Counted from the first letter of the stretch, positions 32,127-43,930 are shown. The stretch is 64,000 nt of DNA from Pontederia crassipes (GCA_030549335.1 CM060196.1:15267501-15331500); one strand, 5' to 3'. Notes: a model not told the origin generated them from the sequence alone. Program-made: numbers and translations.

Positions 32127-35100
32127 TTATGCCCTCACTTCATACTCCCCCGCTTGAGTGACAGCCCGAAAACCTTTGTATGGCGGAGTAGGAGTATTCT
32201 TCACGTCCAACTTGTCTATTTGCAACGCTGAGAGAGCAACCCCCATTATCTTGAAGTTAACCTGGAAAACATGAAAGAAATGCAGTCGATCCAATCCATT
32301 CTCAAGAACCAGGTTGCCTGACAAAGATGGGGATTTGTCTTTCGGGATTTGTCCAATGACCCAATAGCATGTCTGCGGAAGGGTAAATGCACAAGGATCA
32401 AAGCCAAAACAACAAAGTATCGAAGTGCTTAACAGGACCAATCAGCTTTTGATGCTGCTTGATCATGGGAGGGGTCTCTTTCTCATTGTTATTTAAATGA
32501 CAGCATGAATGGAAAAATTTTGTCAGATTGGATAGCTACAGAAAAAGTGCAGCTAACAGACCTTGTCAGCCAGAATGTTCACTGTGCCATGATTGGAGGT
32601 CAAGTCAGCTGATGATACACAAGGTGGTAATTGAAACTTGACTGTAATGGAATCAATAGTTTTCCCAGGATCATTCCGTATTCCAACCAACACATTAACA
32701 CGGCAATTTCCAGCATTTGAACTTAATTGGGGCTTTACATAAATTGGTGTCTTCTTCAGCTTTTTTACCCTGAAAATTATAAGATGTCATGTTAGAAAGA
32801 GCCAAGTAGGGTTCGGTAGTATATAAAACGAAAAGTGAAACAAAAGTCAAACCTGTAACTCATGAGCTTAAACTCCCCATCAGGAGGCACGAAAGAAAGA
32901 ACTTGATTTGATTCCCAAGGCCGAAAACGAACACATGGATGAAATCTGACATCATACAAGATAGCAGGATTTGCAAATGATAGAGTCAAATCAGGAAGAC
33001 CAGGGAGGTGTGAGTTCACTTGAACTTCACCATATATTTCACATTTGACTAAAGCTCCTTCGCTGATCATTCACAAAATATTGTTAATCAAGCCAAAATG
33101 AATAGAGAAAATCAACTAAGAAGGCAAAGCTGACAACAAGAACTAATGAAATTCCTATGCCAATCAAATAAATTATTCACAAATATCATATAACCTAGGT
33201 CACAATGATAAATGGAAACCATGTCGGGACAAATATTACATAGTGACCTGTTAAATGATGCATCCATTTCTTCAGCAAGCGTAACATAAACTTCATTGCT
33301 TGAGCGTGTCAAGTTTGTTGTCCTCCAGGGAACACAAGATGTTGTTGCATCAGGAAGTTTGCTACTGACATTTGAACTTTTACCAGTCACAACACTCAAC
33401 ATTTTACTAACGACATTTGGTGCTGCTATCATATCCCGCAAGATGTTGGGTTCAGTTGTTAGAGGAAAACCATTATCCATCATCTCATCCAAAAGCTGCA
33501 ATAAAAAGAAAGTCTTTCAAGGTTGGACATGAGAAACTATTATAAATGCTTCTTTCCAAAGAAAGCCATAGAGAAAGATACCAAATAAGTAGCATACTGA
33601 ATCAGATTTATCATATGAGAACCAATTAACTCTGCATCAAAAGTGTTAAAAATATAAAATAAATGAAGTTGTTCTTCCTAACGGCTTAAGCTTTTAGGAA
33701 AATTGATTAGCACATCAATTTTTAACATGGTATTCGAGCTTCATTAAGCTCTTATTAAAAAAATATGTTCCTCCCATTATTGTCCGGCTAGACCAAAGTT
33801 GTCAACGGTCTACACGTGAAGGGGAGTGGTAAGAATATAAAATAAATCATGTTGCTCTTCCTAACGGCTTAAGCTTATAGGAAAATTGGTTGGCACATCA
33901 ATTTTCAACAAAAAGAAATTTATATTACTTTTTCTAGGGGAAAATTTATATTACTTAAGTGCTGTTTTATATGGTCGATACGAACTTGTATATAATTAGA
34001 CTATCAAAACTTAAATTACTGTAAGATACAATTTAGTCCTTTCGGCATATGCTGATATGCCAATTCCTTATTTTGATAGAAATTATCTCTTGATGCATCA
34101 TATGATGTTTTGTTATTCTGAATTTTGATGACTTGGAACTTTTGGTAATTTGGAATTTGGTACGGATCCATCATCCTTTGACATGTTGCTTAATATTTGA
34201 TAACTTGATGAAATTTTTGCTTTATTAAAATATTATATTCAGTTTTGTGCTAATTAATATATTAAAAAAATAATCTGGTAGAATCGGTCGTGTCGTGTTA
34301 CGTGTTCATGATTTACGTTTTTTCCCCGTCCTCCATGTTTGATAACATTGGTAGGAAGTATACTGTAGATTTCACAATGTTTTGCTGTCATGTTTATGTG
34401 GTGGCATAATGTCCTATGCATAAATCTGCCTTGGAAGGACATAGTTGCAGTCTTTACATCCATTTACATGGAAGGAAATACATAAAGAGTATAATTAGGA
34501 ACTTGATAAAATTTTATTTTGTTCATTGTTTCAAACATTACATCAACTCCGCCTATGTTTTATAGCCGGTCCCAAGCCCGGATAAAAGAGGAGGGTTGTG
34601 TTAGGCCCCGACAGCCAGCGTAAAACCCTGTCGAATCTCATGAACATGGATCAACGAATGACGTCGTATGATCCATGTAGCCGACCCCACCTAGTGGGAT
34701 AAGGCTTTGTTGTTGTTGTTGTTGTTTCAAACATTACATCCTTTTTACTTAGCTTTTTGGTATAGCTCATATCATTTCCATGAAAAGAAACCCAGAGCCG
34801 CATACTTGGAAACAATTTACCTCACTGGGTTAGAACCAACTATTTCATGAAGTACATACCTCATATACAATAACAAAATTATCTTTGATCAAGTCCTCAT
34901 TCAAGCCTCCAAGATAATCAGTCAAAACATCTGCCACTCTACCAAGGAACTGGAACAACAAAAGGTAAATCTAAAAGTAAAACAAAAAACGTCCATGATA
35001 TAAGCTAAACTGAAATCATGATGACATGCACGTAGGTTTGACTGGCTTCACAAACTAAAATCACTAGTGTTAACTTCAGGTTGAATACTAAGCTTATAAT

Positions 35101-37287
35101 TTGCAGTGATAAATGTCTCATTCCCTATGATAAAGAATTAATTATGTAGTATACAGAATGCTAAGATGGCAGAGAGGTAACAAATCCGAACATCCATTTT
35201 AAAATAACGGTGACATGCATAAAACTTGAATTATGTTTTACTATCAGATCAGCAAAGAGATGAACCACAGTTTTTTTAGGCTTCTAATTTTTATTAACTC
35301 CGCCTATATTTTATAGCCGGTCCCAAGCCCGGATAAAGGAAGAGGGTTGTGTTAGGCCCCGACAGCCAGCATAAAATCCTGTCGAATTTTATGAACATGG
35401 ATCAACGAATAAGATTTGGTTACTAATAGAGCGGAATGGCGTCGTATGATTCATGTAGCCGACCCCATCTAGTGGGATAAGGCTTTGTTGTTGTTGTTGT
35501 TGTAATTTTTATTAACTCTACCTGCCCAGACAGAAATTATGCTGTCTGCAAACTTGGAATAAATTATTATCAAGTAACTGTTTACATGCAAAACAACAAA
35601 TGGATAGACACCATGCTTATGTCTCACAATAATATTAATAAAGGAGTGCTATCTGAACCAATACAATAGTATACTTGAAGATGAAATACGGTGAAAAGTA
35701 AAATGGAAATGATATTGAAAGTCCGAATCAAAAGTATAAAAGTGCCCAACAGTGGCATCAGTTTTCCTACTAAAATAAATAGGATAGATGAAATTTTCCT
35801 CAAGAAGATTACTCAAATATTCCCTAAAAAAGACTTATTCAATGATCCAAAGGTGGAGAAAAATCATTTTCAATGCTTGAGATTGATGCCTTTCAAATAA
35901 CCAACCTCATATGCCATAAGACTACATAATTTGATATGCACATTTTTTCACTGTAAAAAATTGATAACTCATTCAGAAGCTTTTAGTATCCATCCATATC
36001 CTCTCTCTGTTCAGTTTTACTACAAATCGTATATGTAACGTTATAATAGTTTTTATTTGCACACAAAATATAAATTCATTAAGGGTCATGTATGGAATAT
36101 GACACTTCTCCTTCGCCATATTGAATGCTAAAGTTACTAAGGAATCCAAACGAAATAGAATAGCTTTCAATATAGTGAATGTTAACTTCCTAAAACTTGT
36201 AAGCAAAGACAAAAACTAGCATGTATTGTTGACCCCGAATAGTCATCCATCTTTCGTTAAAAACATGGATAATATATAACTCCCATGAGGGACCATGATG
36301 CAATACAGTCATGAAACATTATGTTTAATCTTGCATAAAGCGTAGTGAATTGCTACTAAACTTATGCTTAATCTTAACCCTTGAAACATTATGGTATTGG
36401 TCTAAGTAGTCATTTATCTTAATTCAAACACTGGATTTATTACCTCGATACCCATAAGGGGAGGCATCTCCACCTGGGTACATGCTAGGAAAATGATCCC
36501 CCCACGAAATATTTGAAAGAGATAATGCGTCGGAGAAGCAACCACAGGTAGCACCTACACTATATGGATGAAAACAATTAGATGGAAACAAACAGCATGA
36601 AAACAATTAACCGACTTGTAACAATTAGATCAATGGATTGTGATAGAACACCAACTTAGAAATGAAAAACAACACGAGATGGAATTAAAAGATAGCTGTC
36701 CGTATGGAGTGGACAAACAGTACAAAGTCTAACAACAAAACATACCCATAAACAGATACTAAACACATATTTATAGAAATAAAGAAATAAACTAACTAGT
36801 AAATGCTGCAACTAAAGAGGACATGCTCTGGCAGTTAGTGGAAGAAGGTGGGGTAGCAGGATGCTAGTGGTGGGAGAAGTGGGATACTTCTGAGACCATC
36901 AGATTGCTTCTTTAGTAGGAGCTCTAATGGTTTTTTGGATCATTTTACAATTGACCGCTTTTCTTTTCAGGACGTACAGACGCCAATTTCTCCCTGGTAA
37001 ACAAAAAATTAGCCTACTTAGATCGCCTAGCTTTCTTTCAAGCAAATCGTGGTTACCTTGGAGGGGTCGCCACCTTGGGAGAGGACGTAATCCCAGAACC
37101 AGGCGCAGATAGAGCGATCCACGCGGCGCCCCGTCATCTGCTTCTCCAGCATCACCTCCCTGCTCCACCCAAATCAATACCACCATCCACCAAAAACTTG
37201 AGAAGAAATTGCTTCAAAGAGTACAAATTAGATCAACTGACAGGGATTTTACCCAGAATCCGAGAGGAAAAATATTGACTGAATCAT
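32127..37287 (-). CDS. AP3M: AP-3 adaptor complex subunit mu
   Basis: Exons in transcript order: 37287-37253, 37159-37057, 36554-36444, 34949-34860, 33495-33248, 33062-32853, 32769-32562, 32372-32127 (416 residues, close to the roughly 415 of Arabidopsis AP-3 mu). AP-3 mu recognises Tyr-based sorting signals and sends cargo from Golgi/endosome to the vacuole. The N-terminal longin-like half starts MIQSIFFLSDSGEVMLEKQM and includes DRSICAWFWDYV and ASPTHYLFQIFRGGI. Next comes DYLGGLNEDLIKDNFVIVYE, then LLDEMMDNGFPLTTEPNIL. The mu homology domain opens with CVPWR and SNEVYVTLAEEMDA and contains LTLSFANP, VRFHPCVRFRPWE, LSFVPPDGEFKLMSYR and the C-terminal YKGFRAVTQAGEYEVR. All introns are GT-AG and phases agree throughout. 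The exon 5/4 intron holds a TRIM and a SINE; the exon 4/3 intron holds another SINE. The assignment is secure. Confidence 0.97.
33644..33910 (+). mobile_element. Complete 267-bp TRIM/SMART-type LTR element
   Basis: Two 84-bp LTRs (33644-33727, 33827-33910), each TG...CA, sharing CTTCCTAACGGCTTAAGCTT. Directly after the left LTR, TGGTATTCGAGC (33728-33739) matches 10 of 12 bases of the usual initiator-tRNA primer site TGGTATCAGAGC. Directly before the right LTR is the purine tract AAGGGGAG (33819-33826). A perfect 5-bp duplication, AAAAG, lies at 33639-33643 and 33911-33915. It has no coding sequence and lies in an AP-3 mu intron. Confidence 0.93.
34545..34722 (+). mobile_element. Full-length TTG-tailed SINE (copy 9)
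   Basis: A 178-bp short-form copy without the roughly 27-bp internal segment. An exact 18-bp duplication, TGTTTCAAACATTACATC, lies at 34527-34544 and 34723-34740. Antisense to AP-3 mu, in the intron between exons 5 and 4. Confidence 0.93.
35301..35502 (+). mobile_element. Full-length TTG-tailed SINE (copy 10)
   Basis: About 202 bp, long form, with the TTGGTTACTAATAGAGCGG segment. The duplication TAATTTTTATTAACTC lies at 35285-35300 and 35503-35518; the last bases overlap the SINE start, so the boundary is uncertain by 1-4 bp. Antisense to AP-3 mu, in the intron between exons 4 and 3. Confidence 0.92.
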
Positions 37288-37751
37288 TTCTTGACCAAAT
37301 TGGCACGTCTACGCCTTCGATCTCAGGGCAACGGGAGGAGAAAGCGACAGAGAATTGTGAATTGTGATACAGGGCGAGAGAAGTAAATCTGGTCACTTGT
37401 TGGGCTCTGAGTCTTCGACAAATTTGCTCACCCCCGCAACCCGTTCGATGAAATCGCCCATTGAGCAATGAGCAGTTGCATGTTTTGGGCGCAGACTCTG
37501 CCGTGGGCCGCCGGACCCAAAGTTTCACCTTTACATTTTCCTGCCATTTTTGTTTTGAAACTTTAAGCTGTAAATGATGTAATCACCAAATTATTTTTTT
37601 TTCTAAAGAAATAAATGCTTCAAATTTGTTAATTATAAAATAGGTTAACACTTAAAAAAATCATTCTTTTTTTTTAAATTTTTATTCATTTTCCTCTCAC
37701 TAATAATCTCTGTTGTATTTTCAAGACATTTTTTTTATATTTCAGATCATC

Positions 37752-37905
37752 TGTAACTCGTCTATATTTTATAGCTGGTCCCAAATTCGGATAAAGATGA
37801 GGGTTGTGTTAGGTTCCGACAACTAGCGTAAAATTCTGTCGAATCTTATGAACATGGATCAAATTAGCCGACCTCACCTAGTAGAATAAGGCTTTGTTGT
37901 TATTG
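37752..37905 (+). mobile_element. Degenerate TTG-tailed SINE with internal deletion (copy 11)
   Basis: A 154-bp copy with the 5' TATATTTTATAGC, GGGTTGTGTTAGG and TGTCGAATCTTATGAACAT blocks, but lacking the GTCGTATGATCCATG stretch. The tail is TTGTTGTTATTG. The duplication TATTTCAGATCATC lies at 37738-37751 and 37906-37919. It has more substitutions than the other copies, so it is older. Confidence 0.9.
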
Positions 37906-38088
37906 TATTTCAGATCATCCGTCAAAGAACTAACCTAACCATCCGATTAAGAATTTATTTTCCTTAGCAATTTTTTTATTCAAACAAATGAAATTTAAGT
38001 GAGTAATAATTGTTTATCTTTTGCGAATAAAATAGAGGAATTTATTTTAAGAATGAAAACATATTTCTAAAGGTTTTCTTCATGCGTA

Positions 38089-38133
38089 CTAATAATAATA
38101 ATAATTATTATTATTATTATTATTATTATTTTA
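38089..38133. repeat. (TAA)n followed by (TTA)n
   Basis: About five TAA units run straight into nine or so TTA units, making a self-complementary AT hairpin. Confidence 0.85.
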
Positions 38134-38284
38134 TTTATGAAAAAGTGAAGTCAACGGTTTCGCAACACTAATGATTATGAGCACAATTAAAAGTGGGCCC
38201 GCTGTAAAGTCTAACTAATCCGATTTATTTGTTTGTCTTCCACCCCAACTCTTGATGTAAACCTCAAATGCAATTTGGATCTTA

Positions 38285-38540
38285 TGAAAAGTCAGCAACT
38301 TCAATCAAACAAACTGCCTTTTCAGATAAGAAAGGAGATCCACAGGGGATGACATTGCAATTCTTTCAGAACTGGTATTAAAATGCACATACGTCGGTAA
38401 GTGACATTTTGTTCTGACTGTGGTGCAACTTGAAGTAAAAAAGAAAAATTGGGATCATCTTGACAGGGGATCAGATCGAAGCTTGGACCTCCATTTCAAG
38501 AAATCCATACGGCAGAACATTAAGACTAGGGCAAATTGCA
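38285..38540. repeat. Dispersed duplication, copy A (partner 44878-45192)
   Basis: Shares with 44878-45192, in order: CAATCAAACAAACTGCCTTT, TTCAGAACTGGTATTAAAAT, ATCATCTTGACAGG and TTTCAAGAAATCCATAC. Copy A lacks about 60 bp found in copy B. It lies just 3' of the VQ gene; copy B lies 3' of the NFD6-like gene. Confidence 0.88.
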
Positions 38541-38607
38541 AAAATATTATACATGTCATCTTGCTTTTGCTAATGGCTCGCGGAACTAGGAGGACATTTG
38601 AATCCTC

Positions 38608-39171
38608 CTATAACAGCGAGCTAAACTCCTGCAGCAACCATTTCGTAGTTGGCGAGCAAAATAAAAAGCTGGGAGACATCGCTGATGCATCCGAAGGTGT
38701 GAAGGGCACCTGGCCGAGCGTAAGAAGCAGCGGATCCACTTCCACCTCGGCGCCGGAGTCGCTGCTGCTACACCGCCCTACGTCGACCTCGTCGCCACCA
38801 TGCACGGCCCCATCATCCTCGGCATCAGCATGTGAGCTCACACGGCCGGATATACCAGAAGAAGCAGAAGAGCATCTGTTATTGCGCGAACCCTTCCCCG
38901 TCAAGCTCTGCACCAAGCTCATGAACTCCTGAGGAGTAGCGTGGATGACCCTCGGGGTGCGCACGTAGACGATCACCGGATTCCTCCGATTCCCGGCAGC
39001 GGCGGAGGAGGGTCGGTCGGAGGAGGTCACGACTGGTGGTGCGATCTTCTTAACCTTCCTCGAGTCCTTGTTCACTGTGAGCGGTGGAGGTTTCGGACCT
39101 TGGAGCTCTCTTCTCGAGGGAGGCATGTCGACGGTTAACTTGAAGAAGTCTGCGTATGTATTGTTCATCAT
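38608..39171 (-). CDS. VQ-motif protein (MKS1/VQ20-like)
   Basis: Intronless, 187 residues if read from 39171. VQ proteins bind WRKY transcription factors, and some are MAP-kinase substrates in defence signalling. The VQ motif FMSLVQSLTG is at residues 83-92, preceded by RTPRVIHATPQE. PPSRRELQGPKPPPLTVNKD and KVKK (17-42) are the N-terminal blocks of the MKS1-type subgroup. Ser-Pro and Thr-Pro pairs (FTPS, MSPS) are possible kinase sites. A Ser-rich acidic stretch (SSSDSGAEVEVDP) follows the VQ motif. Start choice: a strong TATA box lies only about 20 bp before Met1, so the transcript may begin near or after it. Met16 (39124-39126), giving MPPSRREL and 172 residues, fits both the TATA spacing and the family better. 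Family assignment is firm; the start is open. Confidence 0.92.
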   Translation of the reverse strand: MMNNTYADFFKLTVDMPPSRRELQGPKPPPLTVNKDSRKVKKIAPPVVTSSDRPSSAAAGNRRNPVIVYVRTPRVIHATPQEFMSLVQSLTGKGSRNNRCSSASSGISGRVSSHADAEDDGAVHGGDEVDVGRCSSSDSGAEVEVDPLLLTLGQVPFTPSDASAMSPSFLFCSPTTKWLLQEFSSLL

Positions 39172-39190
39172 CTGCCTCCCGCCAAGGGAT

Positions 39191-39201
39191 ATTTATATAT
39201 A
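39191..39201 (-). promoter_or_regulatory. TATA box of the VQ gene
   Basis: Reads TATATATAAAT on the minus strand, a near-ideal plant TATA box. Transcription would be expected to start about 25-35 bp downstream, near 39,160-39,168, which is at or after the first Met codons. Confidence 0.65.
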
Positions 39202-39378
39202 GCATGCGCGCATGCTGATTGTTCGACCATATGCGCAAGCGGGGGCGGGCGCGCGTTGACATTATGGAGCGTTGGGAAAGAGCAGATAAGTCAGAGGTCC
39301 TCGGTCAATCGCGGCACGAGTGGTTGCGTTGTGTTCGACTTCTAAAATAAGCGGCAGGATCATAGTCATATTCACGTA

Positions 39379-39846
39379 CAAGGTTATCAAGATCTCGATT
39401 TAAACCTTAAGATCTTACGATTTTACGATTTTACGGATCTCTTCCGATCTTAATTTTATCTTAAAAATCTTATGTGTAAGATCTTAATACGATCTTAATT
39501 TTGATCACACGATCTTACGATCCTATCCAATCCTATACGATCTCATATGATTAATATAATCATTTAAATATTAATTTAAAATATATTTATAATAATAAAA
39601 ATTAATTTATATGAAGTTAAATATATTTTCTTTTATTTTTAATATATTTTGATATAATTTGACTTAAGAATCGATAAAAAAATGTCTTAGTGGGATATCA
39701 TTTAAGATTTCAATGTGAAAAATTTGTCAAAAATATATTTATTACTTTAAATATATATTATTTTATTAATAGGTAGAATCTTACGATCCTCGATTCGATC
39801 TTACGATCTTCGATCTTATGACCCCTCTCCGATCTTGACAACTTTG
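39379..39846. mobile_element. GATC-rich hAT-like MITE
   Basis: Ends CAAGGTTATCAAGATC and, inverted from the right, CAAAGTTGTCAAGATC (14 of 16 alike). The 8-bp flanks TTCACGTA (39371-39378) and TTCACATA (39847-39854) match at 7 of 8, fitting a hAT target duplication. Both ends carry many short ACGATCTTACGATC-type repeats around an AT-rich centre. Confidence 0.78.
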
Positions 39847-40747
39847 TTCACATATGCATTCACTACGGTCAAAGAATGGCAGAGACCAAAAGGAGGGGCA
39901 CGTAATAGCAATATGAAGTAAAATAAATTACTCGTTGAAAACTAATAAAAGGTAGGGTTTTTTTCTTGTTGTAGAAATTTCAGAACCAATAATTGAATAT
40001 GCAAAAAAAATACTTTTTCTTAGATAAAGAAAGAGATGGTTCGATTTATTTATATATGAATCATGATATATGTAATAACTCTTGCTGGATCAATGAATCC
40101 AGGTTGTAAATAAAGAAATACGGAGAAGAGGTAAAGAAAAAAAATCTTGAATTATAATTTTTTTTCGCGTATAATCACGACTTTCGAATTTTTTACAAAC
40201 CTCTCCTAAATTATGTCTTCTTTTTTACTAAGGTTCGTCCATCAAACTTTGTTAACTTTCTCATTAATTTTCATTATTTTGATTTGTGAAATGATTAAAT
40301 TGCCCTCGTGCAGTTCAAATAAGTTTGCGGACATGATGAGGATTGCAAAACAAAAAAGTTAACATAAGTAAATTTGGTCATTTCATAAATAAAAAATTAA
40401 AAATTAACGAAGAAAGTTAACGGAGGTTGACAAATGATTCTAAGTGAAAAAAGAGACATAATTTATGAAAAATCTACAGAAAATTCAAAAGTCACGAGTA
40501 GATATAAAAAAAGTTCATAATTCAAGAGACGTCAAAAGCAAAAACCGGATTAAATATATAATTAATTATTTTTTGAGATATAAAATTATAGTAAATAAAA
40601 ATATTATGTATTTATTATTAATAATAATTACTATCATATAAAGAAATTTATACATAAATATTAATGTAAAATTTATTAAAAAACTCAGTTGTGTAATCAT
40701 GGCGCTTCATGCAATTATAATCCTTTTACATATTAAACATTTGTAGC

Positions 40748-40786
<39 letters not shown>
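40748..40786. repeat. (AAT)n microsatellite
   Basis: Thirteen uninterrupted AAT units. Confidence 0.95.
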
Positions 40787-41270
40787 TTTAATTTTAATTT
40801 GAAATTGAGTGATGATAAAATGATTAATTATTATTTTGCCAAAAATGACATCATAGATTTTGAGGGCCAAACTTATTGAGAAGATAAGTACGAGTAAAAA
40901 AAACTTAATTTATATTGTTTTAATATGAGAAAAGCAAATAAAATATGAATTATTTTTAAATATAACATCTTCTTATTATTCAATGAGGAATTAATTTGTG
41001 CTAAAAATATTTCAATTTTTAATATATAAAAGAAATACAATTCATAAATGGTATATTATTAAATTTGAAATCATACAACTTACTTCAAAATAAATATTCG
41101 AAATATATCTGAATTAGTTTGTATAAAATTTAATTGTGATAATTATCCTTTTATAGTTCCATCCATAGAGGATATAAAAAAAATAACTCTACAAAAAGTA
41201 TATATATATATATATGATAATTGTTTCCTAGTGCATGATAATAAATTAATAGCTATTAGTAGTTATTTTA

Positions 41271-41971
41271 TTCATTCATGATAACTTGTTTATAATACCT
41301 ATGATTTTTCACCATTACGAACAATATAATATATGCATATATTTCGTGTATAATAAATATATATGTAATATTTGTTATAAAATTATTATATATTTTTAAA
41401 AAATAAAAAATATAGTGTTGTAGACATGGTATTGCCCTAATATGATATATTTGATATCACATATACTTTTGTTTAATAACTTAAATAACCCGCATTATTT
41501 TTTTATAAGTTACTTTATATTTAATATATTAAATTTACCGAAAACGTAGAATCACAAAAAATCGTCCTTCTTTGCTATAACTCTAACTTGCATGGTTATA
41601 TGTGATTTTATGTTATGCTCTTCATTCATGATAACTTGTTTATAATATCTATGATTTTTCACCATTACGAACAATATAATATATGCATATATTTCGTGTA
41701 TAATAAATATATATGTAATATTTGTTATAAATTATTATATCTTTTTTAAAAATAAAAAGTATAGTGTTGTAGACATGGTATTGCCCTAATATGATATATT
41801 TGATATCACATATACTTTTGTTTAATAACTTAAATAACCCACATTATTTTTTATAAGTTACTTTATATTTAATATATTAAATTTACCGAAAACGTAGAAT
41901 CACAAAATATCGTCCTTCTTTGCTATAACTCTAACTTGCATGGTTATATGTGATTTTATATTATGCTCTTC
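41271..41971. repeat. 350-bp tandem duplication
   Basis: Unit 1 (41271-41620) and unit 2 (41621 to about 41971) both begin TTCATTCATGATAACTTGTT and contain GTTGTAGACATGGTATTGCC and CGAAAACGTAGAATCAC. They differ only by a few substitutions and small indels. Both are very AT-rich; no coding potential was seen. Confidence 0.92.
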
Positions 41972-42589
41972 AACTGATTATATTAAGAACAAAAAATGTG
42001 TATATTTTGCACGCGAACGCATGCACACACGTATATAGTCACCCACATTTCTTTTTTTTTAATATCTTACATATTTTTCCCGTAACTCTAGCTTTTATAG
42101 TTGTACATAATTTTAGATTATTCTACTCAATCAATTGGTAAAAGAACTGAAAAAAAAAGCCAAATTTGATGAAAGAAGAAAGCATTACTTCCTAAATCCT
42201 AATTAATAAATTGCCCACTAGTTCATGGTTTAATTAATTGTTGGGGGAATAATTTAATACATGTGTATAACTTCGTAGTCCAATGGAAATATATATATTT
42301 CTTTTTCGAAGTTAACAATATAATTTAAATGATATTTAAATAAACAAAAGAGCTAAAAGAATAAATGGAAAAGGCAATACAATGAATAATCTTATAATCT
42401 AATAATAACATTTTTATAAGATATGAATTTATTAGCTTTACTAAATCTCCTATCATGGAATAGGACAATTAACACAAATAGGCTCTCTTTTTATAGACAT
42501 TCTATTCATCTTTTAAAAGAATTATGTTTTCTTAATCATCAAGATAAAAAAAAGAGGGGATAAATATGATTTTTTACCCACCTTACATC

Positions 42590-43930
42590 AAAATATAGAA
42601 ATCCAAAGCACTCGTCGGCTGTGAACCGGCGCACGGCGGCGGTGAGAAGGCGCCGAGCCCGCAGCCCAACGCCACGACCAGGCCCACCACGGTCGCCCGG
42701 CGGGACCTATCCGGCTGGTTGCGCGCAGCTCGTTCCCCACCCTCGTCAAGAGCCCCATGCCAAGCGAGGAAGGCAGGACGCCTACGGTGGCTACGCTGGA
42801 CTTGGCGTCCGGCGGCAGGCCGCAGAACAACAGCATGATCTTCTCAAGAGAGTGAGAGGCCTAACGAGAAATTGCAAAAGAATTTTGACATAAATAAAAA
42901 TATTATTATATTTTTTAAAAATTTAATATAATTTAAATATATATATATTTAAACAATTAATTTGTGAAGATGATAAATAAGAACTATTTTTTAAGTGTAG
43001 TTCTTCAATGCAAATGAATAAAAATGTTATCAACCATGTACAAGAGTAATAATAATATTAATGAAAAAATTTAATTGTAAGTACTATTGATTTTTGAGAA
43101 AAAATTCAAATATGAAAAATTGACATAAATTAAATTCAAAAGATAAGGAGACATTTAATTATGAAGAATTAATTATAGTTTAGATAGTGAAGGTAAATGG
43201 TATTAAAAATGAATATAAAATATATATATTTCGTGATTTTAAATTAATAAAGTATTAAAATATGAGATCTTCATAATAATTTAATATTTTAAATTAATAG
43301 TTAATATATAATTAGGGATTGGGTGAGGCCTCAAGCCAAGTGCAAAACCACTCGAGGCACACCGACGCGACGCTCGGGGTCGCGAGTGCCACGAGCGGTC
43401 GCCACCTGCGGAGGCACTCCGACGAGAGTCCCGCCCACGGCTTTGCCCGAGAACATCGGCAAACCCCGGCATGCCAAAGTTGATGTTGACGGTGTTCCAC
43501 GCGGAGGCCATCGCGACGCCCTGGACGCCGAAGCGGAGATAAAATACGACAGGTAGTTGATGGGCACGTGGAGTTTCACGGCGAAGGTGGCGCTCAGGGA
43601 TGAGTGGATTTGTGATCCCCTGCGCCCTCAGGAAGATGCTGAGCGGGTGCGAGAAGGCTTGAGCAATGAGGTCGGGGATGGACTATGGAGAAAAGTACGT
43701 AGTCCCTGGCGATGGACGTGACGGCGGCGTCCTTTCTGAGCCGCAGGACTGCAGGAGGACGGGCTCGATATTGCACCAGAGGAGGGAGATGGGGATGGCG
43801 GACAGGAGGAGAGCTTTGCAAATAGGCAACCTCGCAAGAATAAATGAACGGAAAACCGAAAAAGCAGACTGTTTGACCCCAAGGCCCGTTAAGCCCAAAA
43901 GAAAATTTCCGATAAAGATCAAATCCACTA
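42590..43930 (-). pseudogene. MATE (DTX-type) transporter pseudogene
   Basis: MATE proteins are 12-helix antiporters exporting metabolites or xenobiotics. Family blocks occur in order but in different frames: LLSAIPISLLWCNIEPVLL (about 43,760-43,830), AAVTSIARDYVLFSI (about 43,690-43,735), FLRAQGITNPLIP (about 43,590-43,640), KLHVPINYLSYF (about 43,545-43,580), FGVQGVAMASAWNTVNINFG (about 43,460-43,530), RPLVALATPSVASVCLEW (about 43,340-43,405), MLLFCGLPPDAKSSVATVGV (about 42,780-42,836) and PSSLGMGLLTRVGNEL (about 42,730-42,775). Several frameshifts and deletions separate them. An AT-rich insert of about 440 bp (near 42,860-43,318) splits the gene and is flanked by GAGGCCT on both sides. The last third of the protein is gone. 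Confidence 0.85.

Larger units (their letters stand above)
37288..38607. other. Intergenic region upstream of AP-3 mu and downstream of the VQ gene
   Basis: The part next to AP-3 mu (to about 37,530) is GC-balanced and is the likely promoter. The rest is AT-rich and holds a SINE, a (TAA)n/(TTA)n palindrome and one copy of a dispersed duplication, listed separately. Confidence 0.5.
39855..42589. other. AT-rich intergenic region
   Basis: No gene. Holds an (AAT)n microsatellite at 40748-40786, a (TA)n run near 41,200 and a 350-bp tandem duplication (listed separately). Confidence 0.5.
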
